A DNA stretch of 20,365 nucleotides from CAWEHT01 sp963808455 (GTDB lineage: Bacteria > Chloroflexota > Anaerolineae > CG2-30-64-16). The stretch covers positions 1-20,365 of the forward strand of contig CAWEHT010000389.1 in assembly GCA_963808455.1 (NCBI GenBank), in the 5' to 3' direction. Both the position numbers and the translations under genes were made by a program. The notes below the pieces were generated by a model. The model saw nothing but the letters and a program-made list of their open reading frames with translations, had not been told where the DNA came from and did no database searches. Below are positions 1-8,271 of this stretch, piece after piece (positions within the stretch are counted from its first letter, which is position 1; each line of letters opens with the position of its first letter).

Positions 1-1360
1 CCATCTTCGTTGGCACTTGGGCTTGAGCTGGTCCTGGGGGTTGGCCACTGCCAGCTTGATGGCGAACACGGTTGTGGCCCGGCCAGACTGGGTCTGCACG
101 TTGTGTGGCGTGAATTGGGCCTCCTCAGCAATGAACTGCACGGTGCCAAGGTACGTCTGGCCGGCGAACGAGTGAACCGTCACTCGCGCCTGGTCGCCCA
201 GATGCACCTGGCCGTACTGGTTCTGCGGCAGGTACACGGTTAACGTCAGATCCCGCGAGGTCTCCCATGGTCAGCAATATCCCGCCTGCCAGCGCCGTTT
301 CGCCGGGCTCAATGCCACCGCGAGGATTACCCCGTCTGCCGGTGCAGTGATCGTCAGCTGCGCCAGCTGGTCTTCGATCAGCTGCACGAAAGCCTGCCCG
401 GCTGCTACCTGGCCGGAAGCCGCCTGAGACTGAGCATGGGCTGCGGCCACCTGCGCTTCCGACGCCTGGATTTGCTGTGGGGCATTGCCGGCCCGCAGGA
501 GGCTAAGGTTGTCCTGCTCGGCCGCCAGCGTTGCCTGGGCCGCTGCCAGGCTTGCCTGTGTCTCGCTGACCACGGCCGCGGCCTGGATCACACCGGCCTC
601 TGCTTGATCGATGGCCCCACGGGCTTGGTCGAGCTGCGGCGTGGCGCCAGCCACGGCACCCTGGTAGCTGGCCTTGGCCGCATCGAGCGCCAGGGTGGCT
701 TGCTGAAGAGCGGTAGACTGCGGGAGCATGGCGATGTTGGCCTGGCTCTTGACCTGATCGTACGCTGCCTGTGCCTGTTGGACTGCCGCTGCCGCTTGCT
801 GGTACTGCACTAGCGCCACGGTGATCTGCTCCGGGTGTGCGCTCTGCTCCAGGTTCGCGTAACCGCCGCCGCCTAAGAGCGCTGCGCCTGACCGCCTGTC
901 CGGCCCCGCTCGCCTGCTGGAGCTGGCCCTCTGCGGTCGTGACGTGGTCCTGGTCCGCCTCCACCGCGTGCTGTTCGGCGGCAATCTGCTGTGGCCGCGC
1001 GCCACGCGCAGCTGATCGAGGTTGGCCTGCGCCGCCGCCTCGTTGGCCTGCGCTGCGGCGAACTGCCCCTGGGCCGCCTCCAAAGATCCTCGGCCTGCGC
1101 CTTTTGCGCCTGCAAAAGTGTGCCGTCCAGTTGCACGAGCTTCTCGCCGGCCTTGACCTGATCGCCTTCGTCAACGAAGACAGAATCGACCAGGCCCGTT
1201 GTTTGAGCCGAGAGATCGATCTCGGTGGTCTCGATCGTCCCCGTAGCCGTCAGCACGCCGGAGTCTGCCTCGGCCCTCATCGTAAACCAATAATACCCTC
1301 CACAGGCGATCGCTGCGACCACGACGATCACGACCGCGGTAGGCCAATTTGGTTGCCCAT
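1..1360 (-). pseudogene. HlyD-family adaptor, left-arm copy, frameshifted and cut by the window edge
   Basis: This is the mirror copy of the adaptor gene at 4835-6213. Reading leftward from the ATG at 1360-1358 one can follow the N-terminal membrane segment, the lipoyl-like part (GTIETTEIDLSAQTTGLVD), the Ala/Gln-rich coiled coil and the C-terminal beta domain. The frame is broken near 1337 (one base missing), 1083, about 1005, about 865, the 310-350 stretch and about 252 (one extra C). Most of these places are in frame in the other arm, so the breaks are probably sequence errors and not decay. Bases 1-18 no longer match the other arm well. The gene would act as the periplasmic or envelope adaptor of the exporter whose permease lies just upstream. 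Confidence 0.8.
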
Positions 1361-1389
1361 GTTTGCCTCCTCCGAACGCGTTAGGTCAC

Positions 1390-2519
1390 TCAATCCAGGC
1401 TCTTGCGGAAGCGCCGAGTTGCTGCGGCCATGATAAGCACGGTGAAGATGGCCAGCGCCACGACATCCGTCCAGAGCGTCTGGACCCCGACGCCCTTGAG
1501 AATGATGCCACACGTGATGACCAGAAAGTACTTCAATGGGATTAGATAGCTGAGATATTGTAACCACCGTGGCAGCGCGGCCAGCGGGAAAAGGAAGCCC
1601 GACAGGAAGATCGATGGCAGAGTCAGCAAATCGAGGGTCTGGTTCGCCTCTTGCTCGGTCTTAGCCCCGGCAGAAAAGAAGAGCCCGATCCCCAGGCTGG
1701 CGGTCAGGAACAGGATGACCAACGCCATGAGCAGCAGCAGGCTGCCGTTGATCGGCACCCCGAATATCAGGACCCCAAGCAGCAGCGTCTCGACCGCAGA
1801 GACCAGGCCCAGGATCAACGCCGGCGCCATCTTGGCGATCATCAGCTCGAGCGACGTCAGCGGCGTCACGAGCAGTTGCTCGATCGTGCCCCGCTCGCGT
1901 TCTCGCACGACGGCATAAGCCGGCAACGTTGAAGCGAAGGTCTGAATGATCAGGCCGATCAGCGCCGGGACCATGTTGTAGACGCTGATCAGGTCGGGGT
2001 TGTACCAGACCTGCGTCTCCACGTCGATCGGAAGCGTGGCCTGGCTGCTCTGGCCACTGGCTGCAGCTTCTCCTCCAACAGATTCGTCGAAAGCGACTGG
2101 GCGACCGTCTGGGCGGCCGAGAGGGCCGTGCCGGCAACCGAAGTGTCCGACCCATCGACGATGAACGATACCTGGGCCGTCTGCCCGGACGCCAGCGTGT
2201 TGCCGTAGCCCGGCGGGATGATGAGCCCGGCCCGCGCCTCGCCGCCGTCGATCAGCCTTCTGAGCTCCGCCTCGCTCCCCACGAAATCGCCAAGCGTGAA
2301 GTAATCTGAGGTACGGTACGCGTCCAGCAACTGCCGCGAGGACGCCGACTGGTCCTGGTCCCAGACTGCCAGCGGCACGTTGCGCACGTCCGTCCCTATG
2401 AATCCAAACAACAGCAGATACAGCAACGGGCCGATGAGCACGATGACCAGGCTGCGCGGGTCGCGCATCGTCTGGATGAATTCTTTCTGAATCATGGCGA
2501 GCAATCGTGTCATGTTCAT
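1390..2519 (-). pseudogene. ABC-2 type permease, left-arm copy, one frameshift
   Basis: This is an exporter membrane subunit of the ABC2_membrane_3 (YbhS/YbhR, DrrB-like) group. The N-terminal half runs from the ATG at 2519 (MNMTRLLAMIQKEF, then a first hydrophobic segment IVLIGPLLYLLLFGF), followed by a soluble extracytoplasmic loop (TSDYFTLGDFVGSEAELRR; IPPGYGNTLASG). The C-terminal half is in another frame and contains WYNPDLISVYNMVPALIG, the family-typical TPLTSLELMIAKMAPALI coupling region and four or five further hydrophobic segments, ending RKSLD. The single break lies near 2060-2070. The span is 1130 nt, so restoring one base gives a 376-residue protein, normal for the family. Its start overlaps the preceding ATPase stop (ATGA), indicating translational coupling. 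Of the two arms, this is the better copy of the permease. Confidence 0.85.
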
Positions 2520-3093
2520 GATTTCGCCTCTCCTCCAAGGTCCTCCGGCACACTGAGCGCCCGGCGGCAGCTCACTGAGATCAACGGCAACCCCATGTCC
2601 CGCACTCTGGCCAGCACGCCGTGCAGCGCCGCCTCATCCACCAGCCAGCCCGACAGCAGGCACGTGCCGTCGCCCACCGCCGCAAGGCTGAGGCCGGCAA
2701 ACCACTCGCGCCATTGGCCTGTCAAATGACCCCTGACCCGGACCTCCCACCATTCGCCGATGCCTAGCGCGGCCAGCGAAGCTGCCGGGCGCTCATCCAG
2801 GCACCAGCCGTCCTCGACCACCGCCACCCGGTCGCAGAGGCGGCACGCCACCTCGCGCCGCCGCGTCGCCCAGGATGATGGTCTTGCCACCGGCATGCGC
2901 CAGCTCGCGGCAGCGTATGGGCGTTTCGCCTCCAGCCGGGCTCGTTCATGCCCAGCGCCGGCTCGTGGATCAGGATGACACGCCTGGGCACCGTGCTCAC
3001 GGCGGCCCAGGCTCAACAGCACCCAGACCTGGCGCCTGGCAGCCGAACGCTCCGACACACAGTCATGGCCCTCAACCGAGGAGGCGGCCGGCC
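2516..3093 (-). pseudogene. ABC transporter ATPase, C-terminal fragment, left-arm copy
   Basis: Reading leftward from the palindrome centre, this encodes the second half of a nucleotide-binding domain. It begins GLLGLTGRPPPR, passes a signature-like stretch SERSAARRQVWVLLSLA and a Walker B/D-loop (VPRRVILIHEPALGMN, with the other arm showing the expected DEP), and ends in an accessory domain (EDGWCLDERPAASLAALG, LVDEAALHGVLARVRDMGLP). Walker A and the Q-loop are absent because the sequence folds back at 3093. Frameshifts occur near the signature and around 2870-2960. The stop TGA (2518-2516) overlaps the permease ATG, so the ATPase and permease form a coupled pair. The part from about 2516 to 2830 is cleaner than in the right arm. 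Confidence 0.75.
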
Positions 3094-3120
3094 GGTCAGG
3101 CCGAGCAGGCCGGCCGCCTC
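3081..3120. repeat. Short perfect inverted repeat at the palindrome centre
   Basis: A 13-bp stem GAGGCGGCCGGCC (3081-3093) pairs with GGCCGGCCGCCTC (3108-3120) around the loop GGTCAGGCCGAGCA (3094-3107). Read on the minus strand it encodes EEAAGLLGLTGR, which resembles the helical subdomain just before an ABC signature motif. Stem and loop may therefore be natural coding sequence of the ATPase. Such a GC-rich hairpin is a plausible nucleation point for strand fold-back, which would copy one arm into the other. Confidence 0.85.
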
Positions 3121-3675
3121 CTCCGTGAGGGCCATGACTGTGTGTCGGAGCGGTCGGCTGCCAGGCGCCAGGCTGGGTGCTGTTGAGCCTGGCCACCGCG
3201 ACCACGGTGCCCAGGCGCGGATCGTCATCGACGAGCCGGCGCTGGGCATGAACGAGCCGGCTGGGAGCGAAACGCCCATACGCTGCCGCGAGCTGGCGCA
3301 TGCCGGTGGCAAGACCATCGTCCTGGCGACACGGCGGCGCGAGGTGGCGTGCCGCCTCTGCGACCGGGTGCGGTGGTCGAGGACGGCTGGTGCCTGGATG
3401 AGCGCCCGGCAGCTTCGCTGGCCGCGCCAGGCATCGGCCAATGGTGGGAGGTCCAGGTCAGGGGTCATTTGACAGGCCAAGGGGTGGTTTGCCGGCCTCA
3501 GCTTTGCGGCGGTGGGGGCAAACAGCACGTCGCCTGCTGTCGGGCTGGCTGGTGGATGAGGCGGCGCTGAACAGCATGCTGGCCAGAGTGCGGGACATGG
3601 GGTTGCCGTGGTCTCAGTGAGCTGCCGCCGGGCGCTCAGTGTGCAAAGGCCCTTGGAGGAGAGGCGAAATCATGA
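3108..3675 (+). pseudogene. ABC transporter ATPase, C-terminal fragment, right-arm copy
   Basis: This is the mirror copy of the fragment at 2516-3093. The Walker B and D-loop read RIVIDEPALGMNEPAG, followed by CRELAHAGGKTIVLATRRREVACRLCDRV. The switch (H-loop) histidine usually found in LATH appears as Arg (LATRRRE). The frame is lost after about 3368 and shifts again several times before the stop TGA at 3673-3675, which overlaps the permease ATG at 3672. The N-terminal half with Walker A is missing at the fold-back point. It is the third ATPase of the operon, in addition to the pair at 6222-8173, and its true upstream sequence lies outside this window. Confidence 0.75.
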
Positions 3676-4803
3676 ACATGACACGATTGCTCGCCATGAT
3701 TCAGGAAGAAATAATCCAGACGATGCACACCCGCGCAGCCTGGTCATCGTGCTCATCGGCCCGTTGCTGTATCTGCTGTTGTTTGGATTCATAGGGACGG
3801 ACATGCGCAACGTGCCCGCTGGCAGTCTGGGACCAGGACCAGTCGGCGTCCTCGCGGCAGTTGCTGGACGTCGTACCGTACCTCAGATTACTTCACGCTT
3901 GGCGATTTCGTGGGGAGCGAGGCGGAGCTCAGAAGGCTGATCGACGGCGGCGAGGCGCGGGCCGGGCTCATCATCCCGCCGGGCTACGGCAACACGCTGG
4001 CGTCCGGGCAGACGGCCCAGGTATCGTTCATCGTCGATGGGTCGGACACTTCGGTTGCCGGCACGGCCCTCTCGGCCGCCCAGACGGTCGCCCAGTCGCT
4101 TTCGACGAATCTGTTGGAGGAGAAAGCTGCAGCCAGTGGCCAGAGCGGCCAGGCCACGCTTCCGATCGACGTGGAGACGCAGGTCTGGTACAACCCCGAC
4201 CTGATCAGCGTCTACAACATGGTCCCGGCGCTGATCGGCCTGATCATTCAGACCTTCGCTTCAACGTTGCCGGCTTATGCCGTCGTGCCGAGAACGCGAG
4301 CGGGCACGATCGAGCAACTGCTCGTGACGCCGCTGACGTCGCTCGAGCTGATGATCGCCAAGATGGCGCCGGCGTTGATCCTGGGCCTGGTCTCTGCGGT
4401 CGAGACGCTGCTGCTTGGGGTCCTGATATTCGGGGTGCCGATCAACGGCAGCCTGCTGCTGCTCATGGCGTTGGTCATCCTGTTCCTGACCGCCAGCCTG
4501 GGGATCGGGCTCTTCTTTTCTGCCGGGGCTAAGACCGAAGCAAGAGGGCGAACCAGACCCTCGATTTGCTGACTCTGCCATCGATCTTCCTGTCGGGCTT
4601 CCTTTTCCCGCTGGCCGCGCTGCCCGGTGGTTACAATATCTCAGCTATCTAATCCCATTGAAGTACTTTCTGGTCATCACCGCGGCATCATTCTCAAGGG
4701 CGTCGGTGTCCAGACGCTCTGGACGGATGTCGTGGCGCTGGCCATCTTCACCGTGCTTATCATGGCCGCAGCAACTCGGCGCTTCCGCAAGAGCCTGAAT
4801 TAG
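3672..4803 (+). pseudogene. ABC-2 type permease, right-arm copy, several frameshifts
   Basis: This is the second copy of the permease at 1390-2519. Starting at ATG 3672 it has frame breaks near 3728 (one base missing compared with the other arm), 3815 (one extra C), about 3870-3900, 4540 (extra bases around the Gln-Glu codons), 4625 (one base missing) and 4680 (two bases missing). The middle portion, 3910-4540, is continuous and contains SEAELRRLIDGGEARAGLI, WYNPDLISVYNMVPALIG and the hydrophobic C-terminal bundle. It ends RKSLN with TAG at 4801-4803, 31 bp before the HlyD gene. Each break is absent from the left arm, which argues for read error over inactivation. The protein would form the membrane channel with a partner permease that I do not see here. 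Confidence 0.8.
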
Positions 4804-4834
4804 TGACCTGGCACCGCGTTCGGAGGAGGCAAAC

Positions 4835-6213
4835 ATGGGCAACCAAATTGGCCGTACCGCGCTCGTGATCGTCGTGGTCGCGACGATCGCCTGTGGAGGG
4901 TATTATTGGTTTACGATGAGGGCCGAGGCAGACTCCGGCGTGCTGACGGCTACGGGGACGATCGAGACCACCAAGATCGATCTCTCGGCTCAAACAACGG
5001 GCCTGGTCGATTCTGTCTTCGTCAACGAAGGCGATCAGGTCAAGGCCGGCGAGAAGCTCGTGCAACTGGACGGCACACTTTTGCAGGCGCAAAAGGCGCA
5101 GGCCGAGGCATCTTTGCAGGCGGCCCAGGGGCAGTTCGCCGCAGCGCAGGCCAACGAGGCGGCGGCGCAGGCCAACCTCGATCAGCTGCACCGCGGCACG
5201 CGGCCACAGCAGATTGCCGCCGAACAGCACACGGTGGAGGCGGACCAGGACCACGTCACGACCGCAGAGGGCCAGCTCCAGCAGGCGAGCGGGGCCCTGC
5301 AGGCGGCTCAGGCGCAGCGCTCTCAGGCGGTGGCGGTCTACGCGAACCTGGAGCAGAGCGCACACCCGGAGCAGATCACCGCGGCGCTAGTGCAGTACCA
5401 GCAAGCGGCAGCGGCAGTCCAACAGGCACAGGCAGCGTACGATCAGGTCAAGAGCCAGGCCAACATCGCCATGCTCCCGCAGTCTACCGCTCTTCAGCAA
5501 GCCACCCTGGCGCTCGATGCGGCCAAGGCCAGCTACCAGGGTGCCGTGGCCGGCGCCACGCCGCAGCTCGACCAAGCCCGTGGGGCCATCGATCAAGCAG
5601 AGGCCGGTGTGATCCAGGCCACGGCCGTGGTCAGCGAGACACAGGCAAGCCTGGCAGCGGCCCAGGCAACGCTGGCGGCCGAGCAGGACAACCTTAGCCT
5701 CCTGCGGGCCGGCAATGCCCCACAGCAAATCCAGGCGTCGGAAGCGCAGGTGGCCGCAGCCCATGCTCAGTCTCAGGCGGCTTCCGGCCAGGTAGCAGCC
5801 GGGCAGGCTTCGGTGCAGCTGATCGAAGACCAGCTGGCGCAGCTGACGATCACTGCACCGGCAGACGGGGTAATCCTCGCGCGGCATCCGAGCCCGGCGA
5901 AACGGCGCTGGCAGGCGGGATATTGCTGACCATGGGAGACCTCGCGGATCTGACGTTAACCGTGTACCTGCCGGAGAACCAGTACGGCCAGGTGCATCTG
6001 GGCGACCAGGCGCGAGTGACGGTTGACTCGTTCGCCGGCCAGACGTACCTTGGCACCGTGCAGTTCATTGCTGAGGAGGCCCAATTCACGCCACACAACG
6101 TGCAGACCCAGTCTGGCCGGGCCACAACCGTGTTCGCCATCAAGCTGGCAGTGGCCAACCCCCAGGACCAGCTCAAGCCCGGCATGCCGGCCGACGTAGC
6201 TTTCGCAAAGTGA
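4835..6213 (+). pseudogene. HlyD/YbhG-family membrane fusion (adaptor) protein, one frameshift
   Basis: This adaptor would link the ABC permease to the outer envelope. In the 459-residue protein obtained by restoring one base, residues 9-27 are a membrane anchor. Residues 36-85 form the first half of a lipoyl-like domain (GTIETTKIDLSAQTTGLVD, VNEGDQVKAGEKLVQLDG). Residues 86-335 are an Ala/Gln-rich helical region, interrupted by similar proline turns at GTRPQQI (121), AHPEQI (176), GATPQL (240) and GNAPQQI (293). The second lipoyl half and beta domain follow (LTITAPADGVILAR, then GDLADLTLTVYLPENQ, QLKPGMPADVAFAK). The break is near 5889: eight bases lie between CTCGCG and GAGCCC where nine are needed. 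The start at 4835 has GGAGG nine bases upstream and the ATPase gene follows after 8 bp. Confidence 0.88.
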
Positions 6214-6221
6214 GGGGCCGA

Positions 6222-7236
6222 ATGGCTGACCTGGTATTGGAAGCGGAGAGCCTTTTCAAGAGCTTTGGCCAGACGAAGGCTGTTGGCGGCGTCAACCTGC
6301 GGGTCGAGGCTGGCCAGGCCTATGGCCTCGTCGGGCCCGACGGAGCGGGCAAGACAACCACGATGCGGCTGCTCGTGGGTGCGCTTCACAACGAGAGGCC
6401 CAAAGGGGCTCGGGGCGAAGGCTTCGTGCGCATCTGTGGCTATGACGTGCGCACGCAAACCACGGCGGCGCTGACGAACGTCGGTTACCTCGCGCAGCGC
6501 TTTGCGCTCTATGGCGAGATGACGGTGCGCGAGAACTTGCGCTTCTTCGGCACCGTGCGAGGGATGGCACGTTCGGCAATCCCCCAGCGCTCGGCGGAAC
6601 TGCTCGGATTTGTCGGGCTGAGCGGGTTTGAGGAACGGCGAGCTGATCGGCTCTCAGGAGGGATGAAGCAAAAGCTCGGGTTGGCATGCGCTCTCATCCA
6701 CCGGCCGCGGCTTGCTCTTGCTCGATGAGCCGACGACAGGCGTGGACCCGGTGACGCGCCAGGATTTCTGGCAATTGATCATCCGGCTGTTGGGCGAAGG
6801 GGTCGCGGTCGTAGTGAGCACACCCTACATGGACGAGGCCGAACGCTGCAGCCGTTTGGGTTTCATGTATTCCGGGCGCATCCTGAGGGAGGGCGCGCCG
6901 AGCGAACTGGCTGCCAGTCTAGCCGGGCGCGTGATGGAGGTGGTTGCCCAGCCGATGGCAGAGGCTGAGGCGGTGTGTCTGGCCGATGCCGATGTGGAAG
7001 ATGTGCTGGCATTCGGCGATCGCCTGCACCTGCGCCTGCACGCGGGCGTGGCAGCCAGCGGCGAGGACGGTCCAGCGGCGCGACTGACCCAGGCGCTGTC
7101 CTCGGCCGGCGTGCACGTCGGCGAAGTGCGCGCCATCCCGCCTTCCCTGGAAGACGCCTTTGTGGCGTTGCTCGAGGACGTGAAGGGCGGCAGAGTTGCC
7201 TTCGAGGGCTCACTTCAGCCAAGATCTGTGGGATGA
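6222..7236 (+). pseudogene. ABC exporter ATPase (YbhF N-terminal-half type), one frameshift
   Basis: This is a cytoplasmic nucleotide-binding subunit of the HlyD-coupled exporter. It shows Walker A GPDGAGKTT (39-47), Q-loop Gln92 (LAQRFALYGEMT), a canonical signature LSGGMKQK (144-151), Walker B LLLLDEPTTGVDP, and an H-loop where the switch histidine is replaced by Pro (VVVSTPYMDEAERC). A C-terminal accessory domain follows. The frame breaks at about 6705-6712, just before Walker B, where one extra base turns RPRLLLLDEP into RPRLALAR-stop. The span is 1015 nt; removing one base gives 337 residues. The GTG at 6210 is an alternative start, but ATG 6222 begins the usual N-terminus. The next ATPase starts 16 bp downstream. 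The frameshift lies outside the inverted repeat. Confidence 0.88.
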
Positions 7237-7252
7237 TTCACGGAGTTCCTCA

Positions 7253-8173
7253 GTGGCAGAAATCACAGTGACGGCACAGCACCTGACCAAGAAATTCGGC
7301 GACTTCACGGCAGTGGACGACGTCTCGTTCGAAGTGCCGGCAGGAGAGATCGTCGGCTATCTCGGGCCGAACGGCAGCGGCAAGACGACGACCATGCGGA
7401 TGCTTCTGGGCTTGCTGCGTCCGACTTCAGGGACGGCCCGCGTGCTCGGTTACGATATCCGTGATGAAGCGGGCCGCATCCGCCCGGTAGTTGGCTATAT
7501 GAGCCAAAAGGCCGCCCTCTACGACGAAATGACCGTGTTCGAGAACCTGAGATTCTATGCCGGCATCTATGCCATCCGTCCGCCTGAACGCGCCCGGCGG
7601 GTGCGTGAGGTCCTTGCAATGGTGGGTCTGACCGCGAGCGAGCGGGAGCGCGCCGGCGAGATCTCCACCGGCTGGCGGCAGCGGCTGGCGCTTGGCATCG
7701 CGATGGTGCATGGGCCGCGCTTGCTTCTGCTCGACGAGCCGACCAGCGGTGTCGATCCCGAAGCCCGCCGCGTGTTTTGGGGGCTGATCAATTCGTTGGC
7801 GAAAGCCGGCACCACGGTTTTCGTCACCACCCACTACATGGACGAAGCCGAATACTGCAACCGGCTCGGCTTCATGAACCTGGGCCATTTGCTGGCCATG
7901 GACACGCCAAGCGCTCTGAAGCGGGATGTGCTGCCGGGGCCGGCCTGGGATATCGTCGCCGAGCCGCTGATCCCGGCGCTGGAAAGGCTGGAGGCGACAC
8001 CCGGCGTCTTTCAGGCGGGTTTGCGCGGCGACCATCTGCATGCGATCACCCAGCGGGGCGCGCACACCGGCGACACGTTGCGAGAGGCGTTGGGGCCCTT
8101 AGGTGCGACGGCCAGAGTAGCGCCGGCCGAGACTAATCTCGAGGACGTGTTCGTCGCGTTGACAAGCCACTGA
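7253..8173 (+). CDS. ABC exporter ATPase (YbhF C-terminal-half type)
   Basis: An intact 306-residue nucleotide-binding subunit that would energise the exporter together with the preceding ATPase. Walker A is GPNGSGKTT (38-46), the Q-loop Gln is 85 (YMSQKAALYDEMT), the signature is the variant ISTGWRQR (137-144) instead of LSGGMRQR, Walker B is LLLLDEPTSGVDP (157-169) and the switch histidine is His194 (VTTHYMDEAEYC). The C-terminal third is the accessory region usual for this group (ending NLEDVFVALTSH). I chose GTG 7253 because GGAG at 7242-7245 lies seven bases upstream; a longer upstream reading would overlap the previous gene without an evident ribosome site. It is the last gene of the exporter operon here; hppA follows tail-to-tail. 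Confidence 0.93.
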   Translation: MAEITVTAQHLTKKFGDFTAVDDVSFEVPAGEIVGYLGPNGSGKTTTMRMLLGLLRPTSGTARVLGYDIRDEAGRIRPVVGYMSQKAALYDEMTVFENLRFYAGIYAIRPPERARRVREVLAMVGLTASERERAGEISTGWRQRLALGIAMVHGPRLLLLDEPTSGVDPEARRVFWGLINSLAKAGTTVFVTTHYMDEAEYCNRLGFMNLGHLLAMDTPSALKRDVLPGPAWDIVAEPLIPALERLEATPGVFQAGLRGDHLHAITQRGAHTGDTLREALGPLGATARVAPAETNLEDVFVALTSH

Positions 8174-8271
8174 AGCCGGCGACGCGCAGCCTGGGCATGC
8201 ATGAAACGTGAAATACACGCCGACGGACGCCGCTGGCCCCTCGTGCGCGCCGCCGCTTTCGTGCTGTCCGC
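8174..8271. other. Convergent intergenic gap without recognisable signal
   Basis: These 98 bp separate the stop of the second ATPase from the stop of hppA on the other strand. I see only a 4-bp stem (CGTG/CACG) and no T-tract on either strand, so no intrinsic terminator can be supported. Confidence 0.5.

Larger units (their letters stand above)
19..6180. repeat. Giant inverted repeat (palindrome), arms of about 3.07 kb
   Basis: Bases 19-3093 are the reverse complement of 3108-6180, with a 14-nt loop at 3094-3107. Paired coordinates sum to 6201 at the centre, 6195 at the HlyD start codon (1360 with 4835) and 6199 at the outer end (19 with 6180), so the arms differ by small indels. In 19-285 I count three differences by eye: two substitutions and one inserted base. 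Both arms carry ABC ATPase C-terminus, permease and HlyD in mirror image. Many differences are frame-breaking and affect different positions in each arm. A fold-back sequencing or amplification chimera is the likeliest cause; a real inverted duplication is possible. Confidence 0.97.

Noticed and set aside
1..14. Possible sequencing-adapter remnant (CTTCGTT shared with a known nanopore adapter)
   Set aside because: A seven-base match is too short to be meaningful; the adjoining bases do not match.
436..813. Open frames opposite the HlyD coiled coil (also 5387-5887)
   Set aside because: They are antisense to the repetitive Ala/Gln coding sequence, lack domains and ribosome sites, and result from high GC.
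2516..3528. Long open frames on the minus strand that cross the palindrome centre
   Set aside because: They join sense sequence of one arm to antisense of the other. Only the part left of 3093 matches an ATPase; the rest is an artefact of the mirror symmetry.
19..6180. Composite transposon or insertion-sequence inverted repeats
   Set aside because: The arms contain only exporter genes; there is no transposase, no target-site duplication and almost no spacer between arms.
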